Assembly (NCBI RefSeq): GCF_022201045.2
Contig: NC_068563.1
Span: forward strand, 62,001 to 126,000
DNA: 64,000 nt
From: Citrus sinensis
Lineage: Eukaryota > Streptophyta > Magnoliopsida > Sapindales > Rutaceae
Direction of reading: 5' to 3'
Shown here: in pieces, positions 1-17,469 of the stretch
How positions within the stretch are numbered: position 1 is the stretch's first letter
Layout: each line of letters starts with the position of its first letter
Position numbers and translations under genes: made by a program
Notes under the pieces: model-generated
Databases searched by the model: none
What the model was told of the DNA's origin: nothing
What the model saw: only the letters and a program-made list of their open reading frames with translations

Positions 1-5427
<5,427 letters not shown>

Positions 5428-6382
5428 AGGTTCACATATTATAATAAATAGATAGATAGATTAGCACCATTAATTACTTAGATTCACTCCTTTTTTACCA
5501 ATCAGCATTTCGTTGAGCAGGCAAGGAGTATGCTAAATGCTATGTAAATGGGGAATACTACAGAATCAGCACCGGCACGGCATGACAAATGACAAGAAGT
5601 TCCTCAGAATAGAAGGCAACCTTACCTTGATGAAAAGCAGTAGATATTACAGAAGATGACACTAGATCCTCGCAAGGCTAATAGATTTTTCTTGATTGGA
5701 TTTGGTGGAGCTCCTGGAAGACTAAAGTAAAGCTAAACACTAGAATGTAATTATTCATCAAATAAATAGGACTTTCATTCCATTTGTAGACGTAGAAAGA
5801 TATCCAGCATTTATCTAACCACCGAACAAATAATGGTTCAAATAAAGCATGACTTTGCTACAAGATACTCTAATTGCCAATCATTAGAATTTCTATTTGA
5901 AAATTTCCATTATGTTTGAAATAAATGTTTCTCTCTCCCTCTCCCAACCTCCAATCTTAAGAAACAGGTTCATTTCAGAGATCCAAAGAGTATTGACAGA
6001 TAAATTCTGCATCTTAGAAATTGAGGTTTCACTAACCAAATATATCAAGGCTGTCTATCCATAACTAATCTAATTACCTATCAGAAATGGATAACAATTT
6101 ATAGAATTTGAAAAACAAAAAAATCAAATATGAAAAACAGAATGGCTATCCAAACTACATCCAAAAATTTTAAGAATGGTTTTCTTGCAATGTCTTTACA
6201 GGAAAAGGCTTTAAAATACATGACATAACTATAAGCAAATGAAAAGAGCAATCAAGGGCACAATTCTTAAAAATACATTCTTAACATGTTATTAAATTCT
6301 TGAAAAGGAACTGGAAGAGGAAATTCAATGCAGAAATCACTTCAAACTCAACAATATATTACACGAACATACTTGGTACATC
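5428..6382. other. Convergent 3' ends of PHOT2 and AP1S
   Basis: No coding region is seen. It should hold the 3' UTR of PHOT2 and, on the other strand, the 3' UTR of the AP-1 sigma gene. A possible 3' UTR intron of PHOT2 runs from just after the stop (GAAG|GTTCAC near 5430) to GAGCAG|GCAAGG near 5520. A CT-rich patch lies at about 5930-5945. Confidence 0.6.
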
Positions 6383-8958
6383 CTACTTTGTGGCCTGTGC
6401 GATTATATTACTTATTGAACTAGCTTGCTCTTTTGCAGTCTCCACCAGTGAATCCTACAGCTCAAAAAGTATGATGCAATCAGAAAATTTGGAAAAATTG
6501 ACAGCCAAAGGCAAAGGCAATTAGAGCAGGAAAATAACCTATACCTGTGCAGCTATTAGCCGTGCGACTGTTTTCTTGCTGGACTCTTGAAGTTCGCCAG
6601 CAATCAAGATCTCATCCAATATGTAATAAGCCTTCAATGTAAACAGAAACCCACTACTTATAAAAAGCAGACTTTCTTATTCATGCAGTATATAACAAAT
6701 CTATATTCTAAAAAAGAACATTGGATTTTATTACTGAGGCATAGTTGTCTAGCCACTTATTGCACAATAATGGAGACTTTAAATGAAAGAAAAATTCTCT
6801 ACAAAACAAGCTCATTGCACATACCTTGTGAAAGTTGAAGATGAGGTCCAACTCACAAACCTAGAAGCAAGAATAAATAAAAGAACAATCAGTTTTTAAC
6901 ACAGTCAAATAGATAGAATGCATTATTATGCAGTTGGTCATCTAAGATGAGTAGCAGTTAACTTCACTCACACTGCCAAAGTATCTGTCAAGAATCTCAA
7001 CATAATGATGAATTATTTCAAGGATCTCTAACTCATTGTCTTCCTGATCAACGCACATGCAGAAGTATAGACTAGCATATCTGCATAACAAATTAATTGG
7101 AAACAACTCAGTTGATTATATCCATTACTATACTTGCACAAGTCCTTGTACAGTACTGTCAACAATTATAGACATATGTGCATTACCTTTTATAGACAAC
7201 CTTGTACCCTCTCCATTCCACAAAATTACAGAGCTTAGGTCCTCTTGTAAGAATCACACCACTTAGCTCACGAATAACCTTCTCAGAAATACATCAAGTT
7301 CAAAAGATATCGGCTTAGAAGAATTTCAGGAAGTATTAACAGATAGATCTAAGATCTAACCACAACATAGTCCTTTGACATATATATTAAGTCAGATTTT
7401 GAAATGTATAATGCTAAGATCTTAATGAAAAGGATTTGTTAAGCGTACCTTACTTCTTTCCTTCTGTGTATAAGGAGAATACCATTTTGTCAACCTTACT
7501 TTTCCTTGTCGACTAATAAGAAGCACAAAGTGAATCTGAAACAAATGCATGACCAATTATAAAGCAGAAAGAAAATAAATACCTATAGCTTATCTTCAAT
7601 TTAGAATTGGTAACAGGACGCTAAAGCTGTCAGTAAGTGGATTGTACTTAAAATTCCCTGTTTTACCCTTAAGATCACCAATGAAAATGAACCACCTTAG
7701 AAGACACAGGCAGCTCTAACCATATTCAACCAGACTCAACAAGCCTTAATCTCAATAACTTGGGTTGAATTCTTCAAAGCATTTCAACTGCATAACACAC
7801 AACACTCGATTGAATCCTCTGCAATTGAATGAGTTTTTAGTCCTTCCAGTCAATAACTTTTTTTTTATATATAAGAATAAGAACTTCCAGTTAATGATTT
7901 ATTTCCCTCATAATTCATAGCCTTCCCTAACCTACCATTATCAGCTACAGCCATGTCAGGAAACAACGGCATAAATCATGGGTCATCTTCCTAGATAAGC
8001 TAAAAAGCCATTCCCATACCAAGCACAGTGGGGCGATAGATCAATGCCAATGACCATTAATTTGTTCCCAGGCTAACAAGTGTTCTCTCAAACACGATCC
8101 TAATCTTACTAATATATTTCACCAAAAATCCTCTTATTAAATGGTTGACATAACTCAATCCATCTACAGCTGTCAGTGCTGCTACCTCTATCTAGCATAT
8201 GCAGCGCCAACGATCCATACTAGATGTCCGGCTGGGCCAACCCGCCTATACAGAGATCATGCTATGCCCACCGAGCACGGACTCCTCTTTGTTTCATTAA
8301 TTGCTTAACTAAAATATCAGCATATGCTGTCAAATTTCATGGTGTAGGGACAGATCCAATTTGCTACACAATTATCAAAGGCATAAAGCAACACCAAGTG
8401 ACCAACACAAAGCCTGTACCGGCTTTATAAATATATATAGCAGATATGGAGTGCTTTCCCCCATTGAGCTCCCCAATTGGGAATAATAAGAGCACAGATT
8501 AGCAGGAGGTAGAAGATTGCAGAAAGCAAGACTGCAGTACTAATTACCAGTCAAAATAACCAAGCCGTCTCCTGACAAGCCCTTCATCTAAAAATGTGAT
8601 TTTGACTGAAATTTGAAGCTAATGCAGGAAATTGTTAAATCAAGAAAATGAATTCACACCGTCGATAAAACCAGATCTACTAGTGATGGAGCTGAAATCC
8701 CAAAAAAAAAAAAAAAAAAATCTCATACGTAACCTTAATACAATACGATTACAAGCACTAAATGCAAAAATTAACGGTAACAGCTCATCTAATGTAATTG
8801 GACGAAGATAAACAAGCCCCTACGAAGTTGTTATCGAAAAAGAATTAGATCTATAGACATGGAACGCGGTTAAGCTGGCACAAGAGAGAGAAATTTACGA
8901 CGTAACATCAAAACAGAATTTGTAAAACAAGAAGATCAAGATGAATCTCGGTTACCAT
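6383..8958 (-). CDS. AP1S: AP-1 clathrin adaptor complex subunit sigma
   Basis: This is the small (sigma) subunit of the AP-1 adaptor, which helps form clathrin coats at the trans-Golgi network/early endosome and binds dileucine sorting signals together with gamma. Exons on the minus strand: 8956-8958 (the ATG alone), 7449-7535, 7187-7278, 6972-7080, 6825-6860, 6545-6631, 6383-6454. They sum to 486 nt, or 161 residues, the usual length of AP-1 sigma. The start reads [20 protein letters not shown], the middle has [20 protein letters not shown], and the end is AQATK. Splitting the first Met from the rest with an intron is common in this family. Intron 1 is long (about 1.4 kb). Plants usually have two near-identical sigma-1 paralogues; which one this is cannot be told. 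Confidence 0.95.
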
Positions 8959-9299
8959 TGTTTGTGTTTGATGATGAAATACCCGTCAGCTTTAATATGT
9001 TATGCAATTCTTCTCTGCTCCACTTCCGCTGTCTGTATTGTCTTCTCCTCTTCAATATTATTATTATTCTCCAATAAGACGAGAGATGGGTATACAAATT
9101 TAATCAGTTTTAAATTTTAATTTATGCATGATACTGAACCACGATGATGATTATTTTTCCTAAGCCCAATGTGGGCCCAAATATTCGGTCCCCATAGAAA
9201 CACAACCCAAGCCACTTGAGTTTCTACCATAGACGCTAATCTAATTTTCTAAGTACCCTTCTTGGCCTCATTGCTTTTGCTGTTTATCTCTTCTCCTTG

Positions 9300-9332
<33 letters not shown>

Positions 9333-10192
9333 AATCTTTTCAAGTGGGATGCATGGAGCCTTAGCCCGTATACCCACATTCGTTGACTTTTGGAATTTGA
9401 TCATATTCTTTGGACCCAGAGGACTCAGGCTCCTATGATTAACTGAATTGTATCTTCTTCAGAGCAACTGATTCTTCGAATTTGCAATAATTAATCACCA
9501 GATGTAACTAAGTTAAGCTTCAGATTTATAAATTATACATATATATACGATATATATATATATATATGTATATACATGTTCATATCAATCAATCACAATG
9601 CCTAAAACAAGAAATATTTTTCTAGGCGCAAAATCTGTGAGAATGAATCATCATGCATTCGTCACATGTCAACTTCTAAAAGTCGTCATCATCAGCATTC
9701 ACCCGTCTAGATTTGCATAGCCGCAATTGAAAATGGTAACACAAAACATAATGCTCCCCTGTTGAGTTGACTTCACACCCAAAAGCTCTCTCTAGCATAA
9801 TTGTTAGCTATTGGGATTAAAGTCTTCCCTCAATTAAGCATGATTGAATGGAGTTAATATATTAGTTTTTTTTCTTACGAAATACAAGTGAAACAAATAC
9901 CTCTTGAATATTTATGAGGATTATTTATCTAAACAAGTGTTTCATAGAATTTAATATAAAAGTTGTAGTCCTAGTTATTTGTTTGATTGTAAATGCAGTA
10001 ATTATTTACTGAAATATCAATTGTTAGCCATTGTAAATATATGTAATATCAGTTGTAAAAAAAAATTACATTAATTAACACCCTCCCTCAATTTACAGCC
10101 GTGCTCATGCATGCAGGCCTCGCCTTCTGAAAATGCAGTTAACTTAGAAAAACATATATACTGATCAAAATCAAAACTAGTACTACTGCTAT
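8959..10192. other. AP1S 5' leader and promoter, then gene-free DNA
   Basis: The 5' UTR of AP1S probably occupies about 8959-9060, followed by its promoter. The remainder shows no coding frame. It contains a pure A run at 9300-9328, a TA-rich microsatellite near 9540-9580, and otherwise unremarkable AT-rich sequence. Confidence 0.5.
9300..9328 (+). repeat. Poly-A tract of 29 bases
   Basis: Uninterrupted run of A. It could be a simple-sequence expansion or the tail of an old retroposed copy. The sequence on its left shows no recognisable gene or SINE, so the first reading is preferred. Confidence 0.8.
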
Positions 10193-10606
10193 TTAATAAG
10201 AAGAATTCATTAGGCCGCATTTTGCATGGCAAGATTTAAGGTTGACGAGGAAGAATGATCTACAGAGTGGGCAGGTAAATTGATTACAGTCTAGCCATCT
10301 TTCAATGCAATCTGCGTGAAAGAGGTGACCGCATCTTGTGAGTCTGCTCACAACATCTTCTTTCTCAAACTCCGTCAAGCAAATGGAGCAGATTTCTTCC
10401 ACTTTGCTGCTGCTGTAATTATCCAAATCTTCAAACTTACTCACTGAAAGATACACCGTAACCTGGGGGCACTCCTCTGCCTCTGGCTGATAACCCATTG
10501 CTTTGTAAATAGCTCTTTTCATTTCAAGTAATGGGATCAGAATACAACTGAAGAAAAAAATGGCAGCTGTGAACAGATGTGACTGTGAATACATTAAAGA
10601 AATCAT
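10193..10606 (-). CDS. Small membrane-anchored RING-H2 finger protein, probable E3 ubiquitin ligase (RHA2-like)
   Basis: Intronless 137-residue frame. Residues about 9-28 are a hydrophobic segment, likely a membrane anchor. Residues 73-115 form a complete RING-H2: C73-x2-C76-x15-C92-x-H94-x2-H97-x2-C100-x11-C112-x2-C115, with the Trp of IERWLDC that usually contacts the E2. Such proteins transfer ubiquitin from an E2 to substrates; the substrate cannot be predicted. The stretch MGYQ just after the membrane segment is seen in RHA/XERICO-type small RING proteins. A TATA box lies about 120 bp upstream of the start. By position it matches the RING gene next to the PPR gene in Arabidopsis (At4g38140, from memory). 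Confidence 0.82.
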   Translation of the reverse strand: MISLMYSQSHLFTAAIFFFSCILIPLLEMKRAIYKAMGYQPEAEECPQVTVYLSVSKFEDLDNYSSSKVEEICSICLTEFEKEDVVSRLTRCGHLFHADCIERWLDCNQFTCPLCRSFFLVNLKSCHAKCGLMNSSY

Positions 10607-10725
10607 TCTGTTTCCTTATTTTACAGATTGGTATGTTTGCTGCAACTCTGCTGATTATGCTGTACTTTTGTAATTGTTTTGAGGCTATTATCTATGCTGA
10701 GCAGAGGAAGATGGAAGAGGAAGTG

Positions 10726-10733
10726 TTTATATA
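10726..10733 (-). promoter_or_regulatory. Probable TATA box of the RING-H2 gene
   Basis: The minus strand reads TATATAAA, about 120 bp upstream of the RING-H2 start codon. This leaves room for a 5' UTR of roughly 90 nt. No other strong core element is seen nearby. Confidence 0.55.
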
Positions 10734-12656
10734 GCAACCAGGCTTAAGAGTCAAAGCATATTTTATTGTTTATATATTTTAACTTGCATTAGTATTCCTG
10801 ATGCTGATGGTAGCTAATTAAGCTTCTGACTTTTAGATAGTTTGAGAGTATTTTATGAGTCTATGGAATTGTTTGTGCTTAATAATTCCTGGGTCATTAT
10901 CGAACTTTGAATTCGGCGGGGAAGCAGGGCCGGCGCCGACCCCACGTCCTCCTAGTCCTCTCTTATTTTATTTGGGAAAACGACACCATCTCTTCCTAAT
11001 TAACCGAATTCAGTGATTATACATATAATAACTAATCTTCGTCTTTCATTAATCACGCTACCACCTTAAACATCGTGCTTCTCAATATAAAATTAGGCAA
11101 GTAATGAATATAAAAGGATACATGATATTTAATTAGTTTACATTACCAAAGGCCAAAGTACATACCATGCGTGAGAATGACCACATCTTATGTTGTGTAG
11201 TGTAGGGATATAAATCTAGTGGCTCATTTGCCACTCAAGAGAAGAAAAATTAAGGGCTCATTGGATCCACGCTACACTAAAATTTGATGAAAATATGTCT
11301 ATGCAGTATGCACCCATTTTTATTTATGTACTATATAAAAAATAATATAAGAATTTTGAGACAGGTAAATGGATGTATGGATGCAATATGGCATGCCTGC
11401 TGGGGCCTTGCGTGTGCTTGTCACAAGATAAACTCATGATTAGTCATCAATAATTATAGGGATAAACAAGGGCCAGCCCCAACACAATTCCCTCTAGTAT
11501 GGGTTTGACCCACATAAATTGCAAGTGAACAACTAGGCCGACCAAATCACAAAGATCTCCTAGGGCACTGAATTTTTTTCTAATTGAGCTGTGCTTAACA
11601 TTAAAATTAATGGTAGCTTGTAACACCCAACATCTCTCTTCAAGAGGAGATGTATCTTCTTCTTTAACTTACTGCAATTAAACAATGACCGACCACATGG
11701 TATGCACATGAATTCCAAGCATATTACAAGAGAATGACACGATAGATCAATGTTCTTAGAGCTGTCAAATACCAATCAAAACTTTTAGCCCTCACTCTCT
11801 CTCTCTCTTTCTTTCCCTCACTTTTCCCTTTCTTAAATTCATCCTTAATATTCTAACAAGAGGACAAGGTAATACCCGAATCTATTTTTCATCCAGTCTT
11901 CTGATATCTTAAAAATATAAAGCCCACATAGAAGTCAATTTTATAGGCCATTTGATGATTTCATCAATTTTCACATAAAAGGGAAATTGTTTCTTTCCGA
12001 AGAACAAAAAATCTGAACAACTATGAGGCTTCTGCCTTCCATAACAACTAATAATACAGGTACTACAATTACCCAAGCCACTGCCGCTGTCTTTAACCCA
12101 TCACTCAATTACTAAAATTTATTTACTAAGCACTATCACCTCCACCTCCTTTTGGAAGAACCACTGCCACCATCAAGAGCGCCATCACCACCTATAACTT
12201 CTTTCCATATGCATACAATGCTATCCTATCATTCACAACTCTAACTCTAGTTCTACCACCGCCCTGACCCTTTTTTCATCTACATCTACTATCGTTTTCA
12301 CTTGCAATGAACAAGTAAAATTTCATGCAAGAGATTATTTAGCAACAACAGGCAAGAAGAGAAAACGTGATATAATAACTTCATCTTTACAGTAGAATGT
12401 GTGTTTGATTTCAAACTGATGACCACCATGGACAGTGGGTCATTGATATTACGCAACAGCAAGAAAATAATTATAATCAATTTTAGGAAAACACATTAAG
12501 AACAAATGTATCTAAGCAAGAAACAACAACGAGAACTTTCATTGATGATGAATATTCTTTCAGCATTTCCTCATACAAATGAATAATTAAGTAAATAGAA
12601 AGCAACATAAACAGTCTATGGCAGAACAGAACAGAAGAACATACAAACTAGAAAAT
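10734..12656. other. Intergenic region between RING-H2 and PPR genes
   Basis: No supported gene. Short frames here (for example 11560-11775 and 12298-12480 on the minus strand) have no family signature and look like chance. A short GC-rich patch lies at about 10915-10955. The rest is AT-rich and should include the promoter of the RING gene on its left and the 3' UTR of the PPR gene on its right. Confidence 0.5.
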
Positions 12657-13691
12657 TCAAAATGGTTTCTGTGAGGTTTTCTTCCCAAAGATTGCTTCCC
12701 AAACAGATGAGGAAAATGGTGCCTTTTTGTCCAAGAATTCTCTAACAGCTTTATCATTAACAAGAAATCCCTTTTCTTTCAGTGTAGCAATCACGCTCTG
12801 GGCTTTTTCAACACCCTTTTCCCTGCATAAACCATCAACTAGTCCAACAAAAGTAGTCACATTCGGAGAATGACCAGCTTCTAACATTTCAATGCAGTAC
12901 TCGACAGCTTCTTCAAGCTTGTTACATTTATACAAGCCTTGTATCAATAAATTATAACTGAAGGCATTGGGAGCAATGCCATTGGACTGCATTTTCCTAA
13001 AAATCCTCTTGGCATCATCAAACTTTTGAGCCTTGCAAAATCCATCAACAACAGCAGTGTAAATAACAACTTCAGGAATGGTACCTTTCTCGCGCATTAG
13101 ACCAAACAGTTTCATGGCTTCCTGGATAAGACCGTCTTTGCAGAGCCCATCAAGCATGGCCACAGCATTTGGAATTAGACCCGTTTCCTTCATCTTCTTG
13201 AAGATCTCATCCGCTTCTTGAGGAGGCTCAGATATCGGTTCATTACGATTCGGCTTCTGCTCTTGTCGCTCACCCAGAGACTCATTCTGTTGGGGATTGT
13301 CTGGCTTTTTGTCAATAGCAAGTTTGAATTGATCAAGGAAATTTTCGTCTGACTGGACTCCATCAGGCGACTTGGGGCGAGGCCTATTAGGTGATTGAAA
13401 AGATTGCTGCTGCGGCCGCTGTTGCTGCTGATAGTTATTAAAGCGAGGCTGGAAAGAGCGTCGATTCTGATTTTGATTAGTAAATGGTCTCTCTCCCCTC
13501 AAAGGCCTATCGGGTATTGGCTCCGGAGGGTTTTCGTAATTTCTGTTGTCATTATCGCAATTTTTAGTGTTGAAATCTCTAATTGAACAGAAACGACGCA
13601 GTAGTGCTGATGAAATTGAAATGGGGTGAGATTGATGGAGCTTCCAATTGGTTATTAGCTTAATAAAAATCCCACCTTGAGATGATCGCAT
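12657..13691 (-). CDS. Pentatricopeptide repeat (P-class) protein, probably organelle-targeted
   Basis: Intronless frame of 344 residues. The first ~40 residues are rich in Ser, Arg and hydrophobics with few acids, as in a mitochondrial or plastid targeting peptide. Residues ~45-160 are a disordered, Gln/Asn/Pro/Arg-rich linker. Residues ~160-310 hold about four 35-residue PPR repeats, marked by GLIPNAVAMLDGLCKDG, GTIPEVVIYTAVVDGFCK, GIAPNAFSYNLLIQGLYK and GHSPNVTTFVGLVDGLCR. Such proteins bind organellar RNA in processing, stability or translation; the target is unknown. Short P-class arrays of this kind are unusual but match At4g38150 of Arabidopsis, which sits beside mTERF6 there as here (from memory). 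Confidence 0.88.
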   Translation of the reverse strand: MRSSQGGIFIKLITNWKLHQSHPISISSALLRRFCSIRDFNTKNCDNDNRNYENPPEPIPDRPLRGERPFTNQNQNRRSFQPRFNNYQQQQRPQQQSFQSPNRPRPKSPDGVQSDENFLDQFKLAIDKKPDNPQQNESLGERQEQKPNRNEPISEPPQEADEIFKKMKETGLIPNAVAMLDGLCKDGLIQEAMKLFGLMREKGTIPEVVIYTAVVDGFCKAQKFDDAKRIFRKMQSNGIAPNAFSYNLLIQGLYKCNKLEEAVEYCIEMLEAGHSPNVTTFVGLVDGLCREKGVEKAQSVIATLKEKGFLVNDKAVREFLDKKAPFSSSVWEAIFGKKTSQKPF

Positions 13692-14707
13692 TTTTTTTTG
13701 TTTTATCTTTCCTGCTCTGTTCCTCTATCTCCTCCAAAACAAAACGGAAGGGGTTTTGGGTGCAGTTAGGGTTTTGTAATTGGCGGGTAGCTAAAAGGGA
13801 ATACAAGGATACATCAGGACTCAGGAGGGAATTGCGTGGGATACACCCCATATTCCCATGCTGCTCAAAATACCAAAAAATATAGGGAAAAAGCCTTCTG
13901 TTTCTAGAGTTTCTTACGATAATCTATTTCATTCATATTTTTAAATAATAATACAAAATATATTTTTGCTAACTTACTATTAGTTTAATACCGTTAACTA
14001 GTAATTTATTAAGGGTAAAATAAAAAATTTATATTAAAATGGTACAAACTATATTAAAATAAATTTTTTACATAATTAAATAGTACTACAAAATATACAA
14101 AATTCATTAATTATTTCTTAAATGAAATCATCGAAGAAGTAGTTTGATATAACCACTTAATAATCACCATAAGTAACAAATTATAATTAGTACAATATCT
14201 TTGAATCATTGGAAGAAAAATTCAAAAATACAACTAAAATTTATGTGCTTACATGTGCTGAAAATCTTCTTAATCTTCTACTAATTTTTATTTTGAACTT
14301 CGCCACCACTCTTCTTTGACCATTATTGTCTCCCCAAATTCTTACCACTGTCTCCCCAAGTCGGCTCACAGTGCAATTAGAGAGTATACTTATACGAATA
14401 CAAAAATTGTGATTATTTTTTTTTTATTTAAATCTAGAGTTTATAGGGCTTTCATGCCGACAAAATAGAGAGGAGCAAAATAATTGCTTGAAATAGAAGT
14501 TTCATATTTTTTTGATATTTCATGTTTAGTGGGATTAGATAAATATCATTTTTAGTTATATGTCAACTTTTATTTTATTTTTTATAATTTTCTCTTTAAT
14601 GGAAAATCATTTTTTACCCTCAATGAATAACTAACGAATGACATTTAATTAATAGTGAGTTAATAGAAGGATGTTTTGAGTTATTATTTAAAAAATAGGA
14701 ATAAAAT

Positions 14708-14802
14708 GGGCTATTGGATCCAGCTCTGATGACCACTGTAGGCTGGATTCAATGGCTGGATCCAGTTGTGGTATGGTACCACTGTGGTACCATAAATTTG
14801 TC
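14708..14802. mobile_element. Partial Mutator-like MITE (same family as 21865-22004)
   Basis: This shares most of the right half of the 21.9-kb element: GGATTCAATGG, then GGATCCAGTTGTGGTA, then ACTGTGGTACCATA, ending TTGTCC. The left inverted arm is missing and I see no flanking duplication, so this looks like a 5'-truncated or rearranged copy. Confidence 0.6.
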
Positions 14803-14859
14803 CTTGGAATTGTATACCTAAACAGTTAAGGAAAATATAAATATATTCTCAATTAAAAT

Positions 14860-15535
14860 ACATTATACGACTTATTCGACTTTCTACTCTACATATTTAA
14901 TAAAATTACTAGATTTATTCAAATGACTTACTCTACTTCTACTAAACGTCATCAAAAGACTTACTTAACTTATTCAAACAATTTACTCAATTTATTCAAT
15001 AAATTTACTCAACTTGTTCAAAAGACTTAATCGACTTATTCAACTCCTACTCGACATGATTAAAAGACTTACTTAACTTGTACAAATAACTTAAGATAAT
15101 TAATACTCAATTTATTCAAAGACTTACTAGACTTGTACTTAACTTATTCAAAAATTTTAGCCGACGTGTTCAAAATACAAATTAATACTTGACTTATTTA
15201 ATAAACTTAGTCGACTTGTTCATAAACTGACTTGACTTCTATTTGACTTATTTAGAAACTTGTTCCACTAATTACCTAAATTATTATATGCTACTCAACT
15301 AATTACATGATTTATAATTTATTACTAAGCTTACTCTTACTCGACATATTTCTTGACTTCATGCCCGACTTTCATCTCAACTTACTCCTCTCACATCAGT
15401 TTTTGCTAGATTAGATACTCAACATATTTGACTCTTACTCGATTAAATACTCGGCTTACTCAATCCCCTTACTTGACTTCTTACTCAACTAAATACTCGA
15501 CTTATCCGACTTTGTACTCAACTTGTTCTTAGAAT
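14860..15535. repeat. Degenerate tandem array of short CGACTTATTCAA-like units
   Basis: About 670 bp is built from loosely repeated pieces such as GACTTACTCAACTT, GACTTATTCAA and TTACTCGACTT with irregular spacing. No fixed period is obvious by eye. The region has a strong bias toward A, C and T over G on the plus strand and no coding potential. It is best read as an old, decayed satellite-like or minisatellite tract. Confidence 0.65.
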
Positions 15536-16479
15536 CATTTTTCTATCACCCAAAACTTAAATTAAATATTTTTATCTTAAATCCCTACATTTTATGTAAT
15601 AATGTATGTGTGCAAACACCAAAATCAATAGTGTACTATTAGAGAGGATGAAATAGTGAAGTGAGAACATGTTTGGAATGGTGATTGTAATGATAAGCAA
15701 ATAGATGGTTTCTTTTTGGGTATTTTTGACTTTTTGTCTCCTTGCATAATGGGATATTTTGTATTTAGGGGTAAATAGGGTATATTGAAATAAAAACGCT
15801 CCTACATCAGTCATTTGAAACAAAACAAGGGGAGGGCAGCTACGGTAATTGAAAAAAATACGAACAACAGAGCAAGAAGAGTAGTGAAATGCTCACTCAC
15901 TACACTAGATAAGGCTTCACAACACGATTGCTTCTGCTTCTGCTTCCGCTTCTACTCTGCAGCATCTTGTTCCATTTCGGAGTGTTGATTTCAGGACTCG
16001 ATAAGCAATTAGAAAGTATTTAACTTGTGGTTCTTCCTGATTATTATATTTAAGTTCAAGGTAATGCAGCTTTTCTTCAACTCTTCGGAATCTCACTTGT
16101 CCAATGTCAATTTCAATTTCCTTGTGCCAATTACAGTAACACTGTGTGTCTTTCTTTTTTTCAGAAACAACCCAAATTTTGGTTATTTAGACATCTTTTG
16201 CACTTATCCGTGCTATCTTTTATTTTGTTTATGATTGTGCTAGTTCAATAATTGTTGATAAAGATTGAGAAATGGTGCTTTTTTGCGACTTCAGTTCATC
16301 TTTACATAAACAAAGTAAATCAATTGATGTTCTATCGTCTGCTAAGCAACATATACCCCAAATAGTTGCACAACAATCAAGTATTAAATGTATTGTCAAA
16401 CAGAAAGAAATAGATGGACACGCGTGCTTGTGCTTCTTTTGCTTTGAGTTTGATAGGCTAAATCATCTCCTCAGGAAAT

Positions 16480-17469
16480 ATGGAAATCAGCACCAGTCAA
16501 AACGGTAATAGCGTCATTTGGTTCTTGAAGGACAGAGGTTTCAATGATAGAACCATCCACGATATGTTCAAAAGATGCAAGCGCCTGCAAGGTGTTGAAA
16601 AGGATAGGGCCGCTGACAATTGGGCTTACCTGAAAAGCATTGGCATTTTAGAGAGGAAACTCCCTAATGTTGTTTCCAAGTGCCCCAAAATCCTTACTCT
16701 TGGTCTGAATGAGAAGCTTGTACCAATGGTTGAATGCCTTGCCACACTAGGAACAAAACCCTATGAAGTTGCTTCTGCCATAACCAGGTTCCCTCCTATA
16801 CTCTCCCACAGTGTGGAAGAGAAACTGTGTCCTCTCTTGGCCTTCTTTCAGGCTCTTGGAGTCCCTGAAAAGCAACTTGGCAGGATGATATTGCTAAATC
16901 CAAGGCTCATCAGTTACAGCATTGAATCGAAGCTCACAGAAACTGTTGACTTTCTCACCAGTCTTGGCCTTGCCAGAGAAGGGATGATCGGTAAAGTCCT
17001 TGTGAAACATCCATTTATAATGGGTTATAGTGTTGATAATAGACTACGCCCTACTTCAGAGTTTTTGAAGTCAGTAGGACTGAAGGAGCTAGATCTTCAA
17101 GTGGTTGCAGTGAAATTCCCTGAAGTTTTGTGCAGAGATGTGAACAAGATTTTGAGACCCAATTTTACATTTTTAAAGAGATGTGGGTTTGCAGATGGAC
17201 AGATAGCAGCTTTGGTCGCTGCTTATCCCCCTATCCTGATCAAGAGCATCAAGAACTCATTAGAACCAAGGATCAAATTTTTGGTTGAGGTAATGGGGCG
17301 TCAAATTGATGAAGTTGCTGATTATCCGGACTTTTTCCGGCATGGTTTAAAGAAGAGACTGGAGCTGCGACACAGGCTTTTGAAACAAAGAAATATATAT
17401 TGTAGCTTGAGTGAAATGCTGGACTGTAATGCAAAGAAGTTCCTGATTAAGTTTGGATTATTTGCTTGA
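16480..17469 (+). CDS. mTERF6: mTERF family protein, mTERF6/PDE191-like
   Basis: Single coding exon of 329 residues. From residue ~60 on it carries a run of ~30-residue mTERF motifs, each with a Pro near the start of a helix: VVSKCPKILTLGL, AITRFPPILSHSV, MILLNPRLISYSI, VLVKHPFIMGYSV, VAVKFPEVLCRDV and LVAAYPPILIKSI. The C-terminus has VMGRQIDEVADYPDFFRHGLKKR, strongly conserved in mTERF6 proteins. The family folds into a helical solenoid that binds nucleic acids in mitochondria or plastids; Arabidopsis mTERF6 acts in organellar transcription termination and tRNA maturation. A standard targeting peptide is not obvious at the N-terminus. The start at 16480 follows an intron acceptor at 16473, so an upstream 5' UTR exon is likely. 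It sits beside the PPR gene as in Arabidopsis. Confidence 0.92.
   Translation: MEISTSQNGNSVIWFLKDRGFNDRTIHDMFKRCKRLQGVEKDRAADNWAYLKSIGILERKLPNVVSKCPKILTLGLNEKLVPMVECLATLGTKPYEVASAITRFPPILSHSVEEKLCPLLAFFQALGVPEKQLGRMILLNPRLISYSIESKLTETVDFLTSLGLAREGMIGKVLVKHPFIMGYSVDNRLRPTSEFLKSVGLKELDLQVVAVKFPEVLCRDVNKILRPNFTFLKRCGFADGQIAALVAAYPPILIKSIKNSLEPRIKFLVEVMGRQIDEVADYPDFFRHGLKKRLELRHRLLKQRNIYCSLSEMLDCNAKKFLIKFGLFA

Larger units (their letters stand above)
13692..16479. other. Divergent intergenic region between PPR and mTERF genes
   Basis: It contains the PPR promoter on the left, a partial Mutator-like MITE near 14.7 kb, a degenerate tandem array at about 14.86-15.53 kb, and the mTERF 5' region on the right. 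A likely 5' UTR exon of the mTERF gene lies at about 15840-16000, with an intron ending at CAG 16471-16473, just before its start codon. No other gene is seen. Confidence 0.6.

Noticed and set aside
8224-8430. 68-residue plus-strand frame in AP1S intron 1
   Set aside because: No family signature; located inside an intron of a well-supported gene on the other strand.
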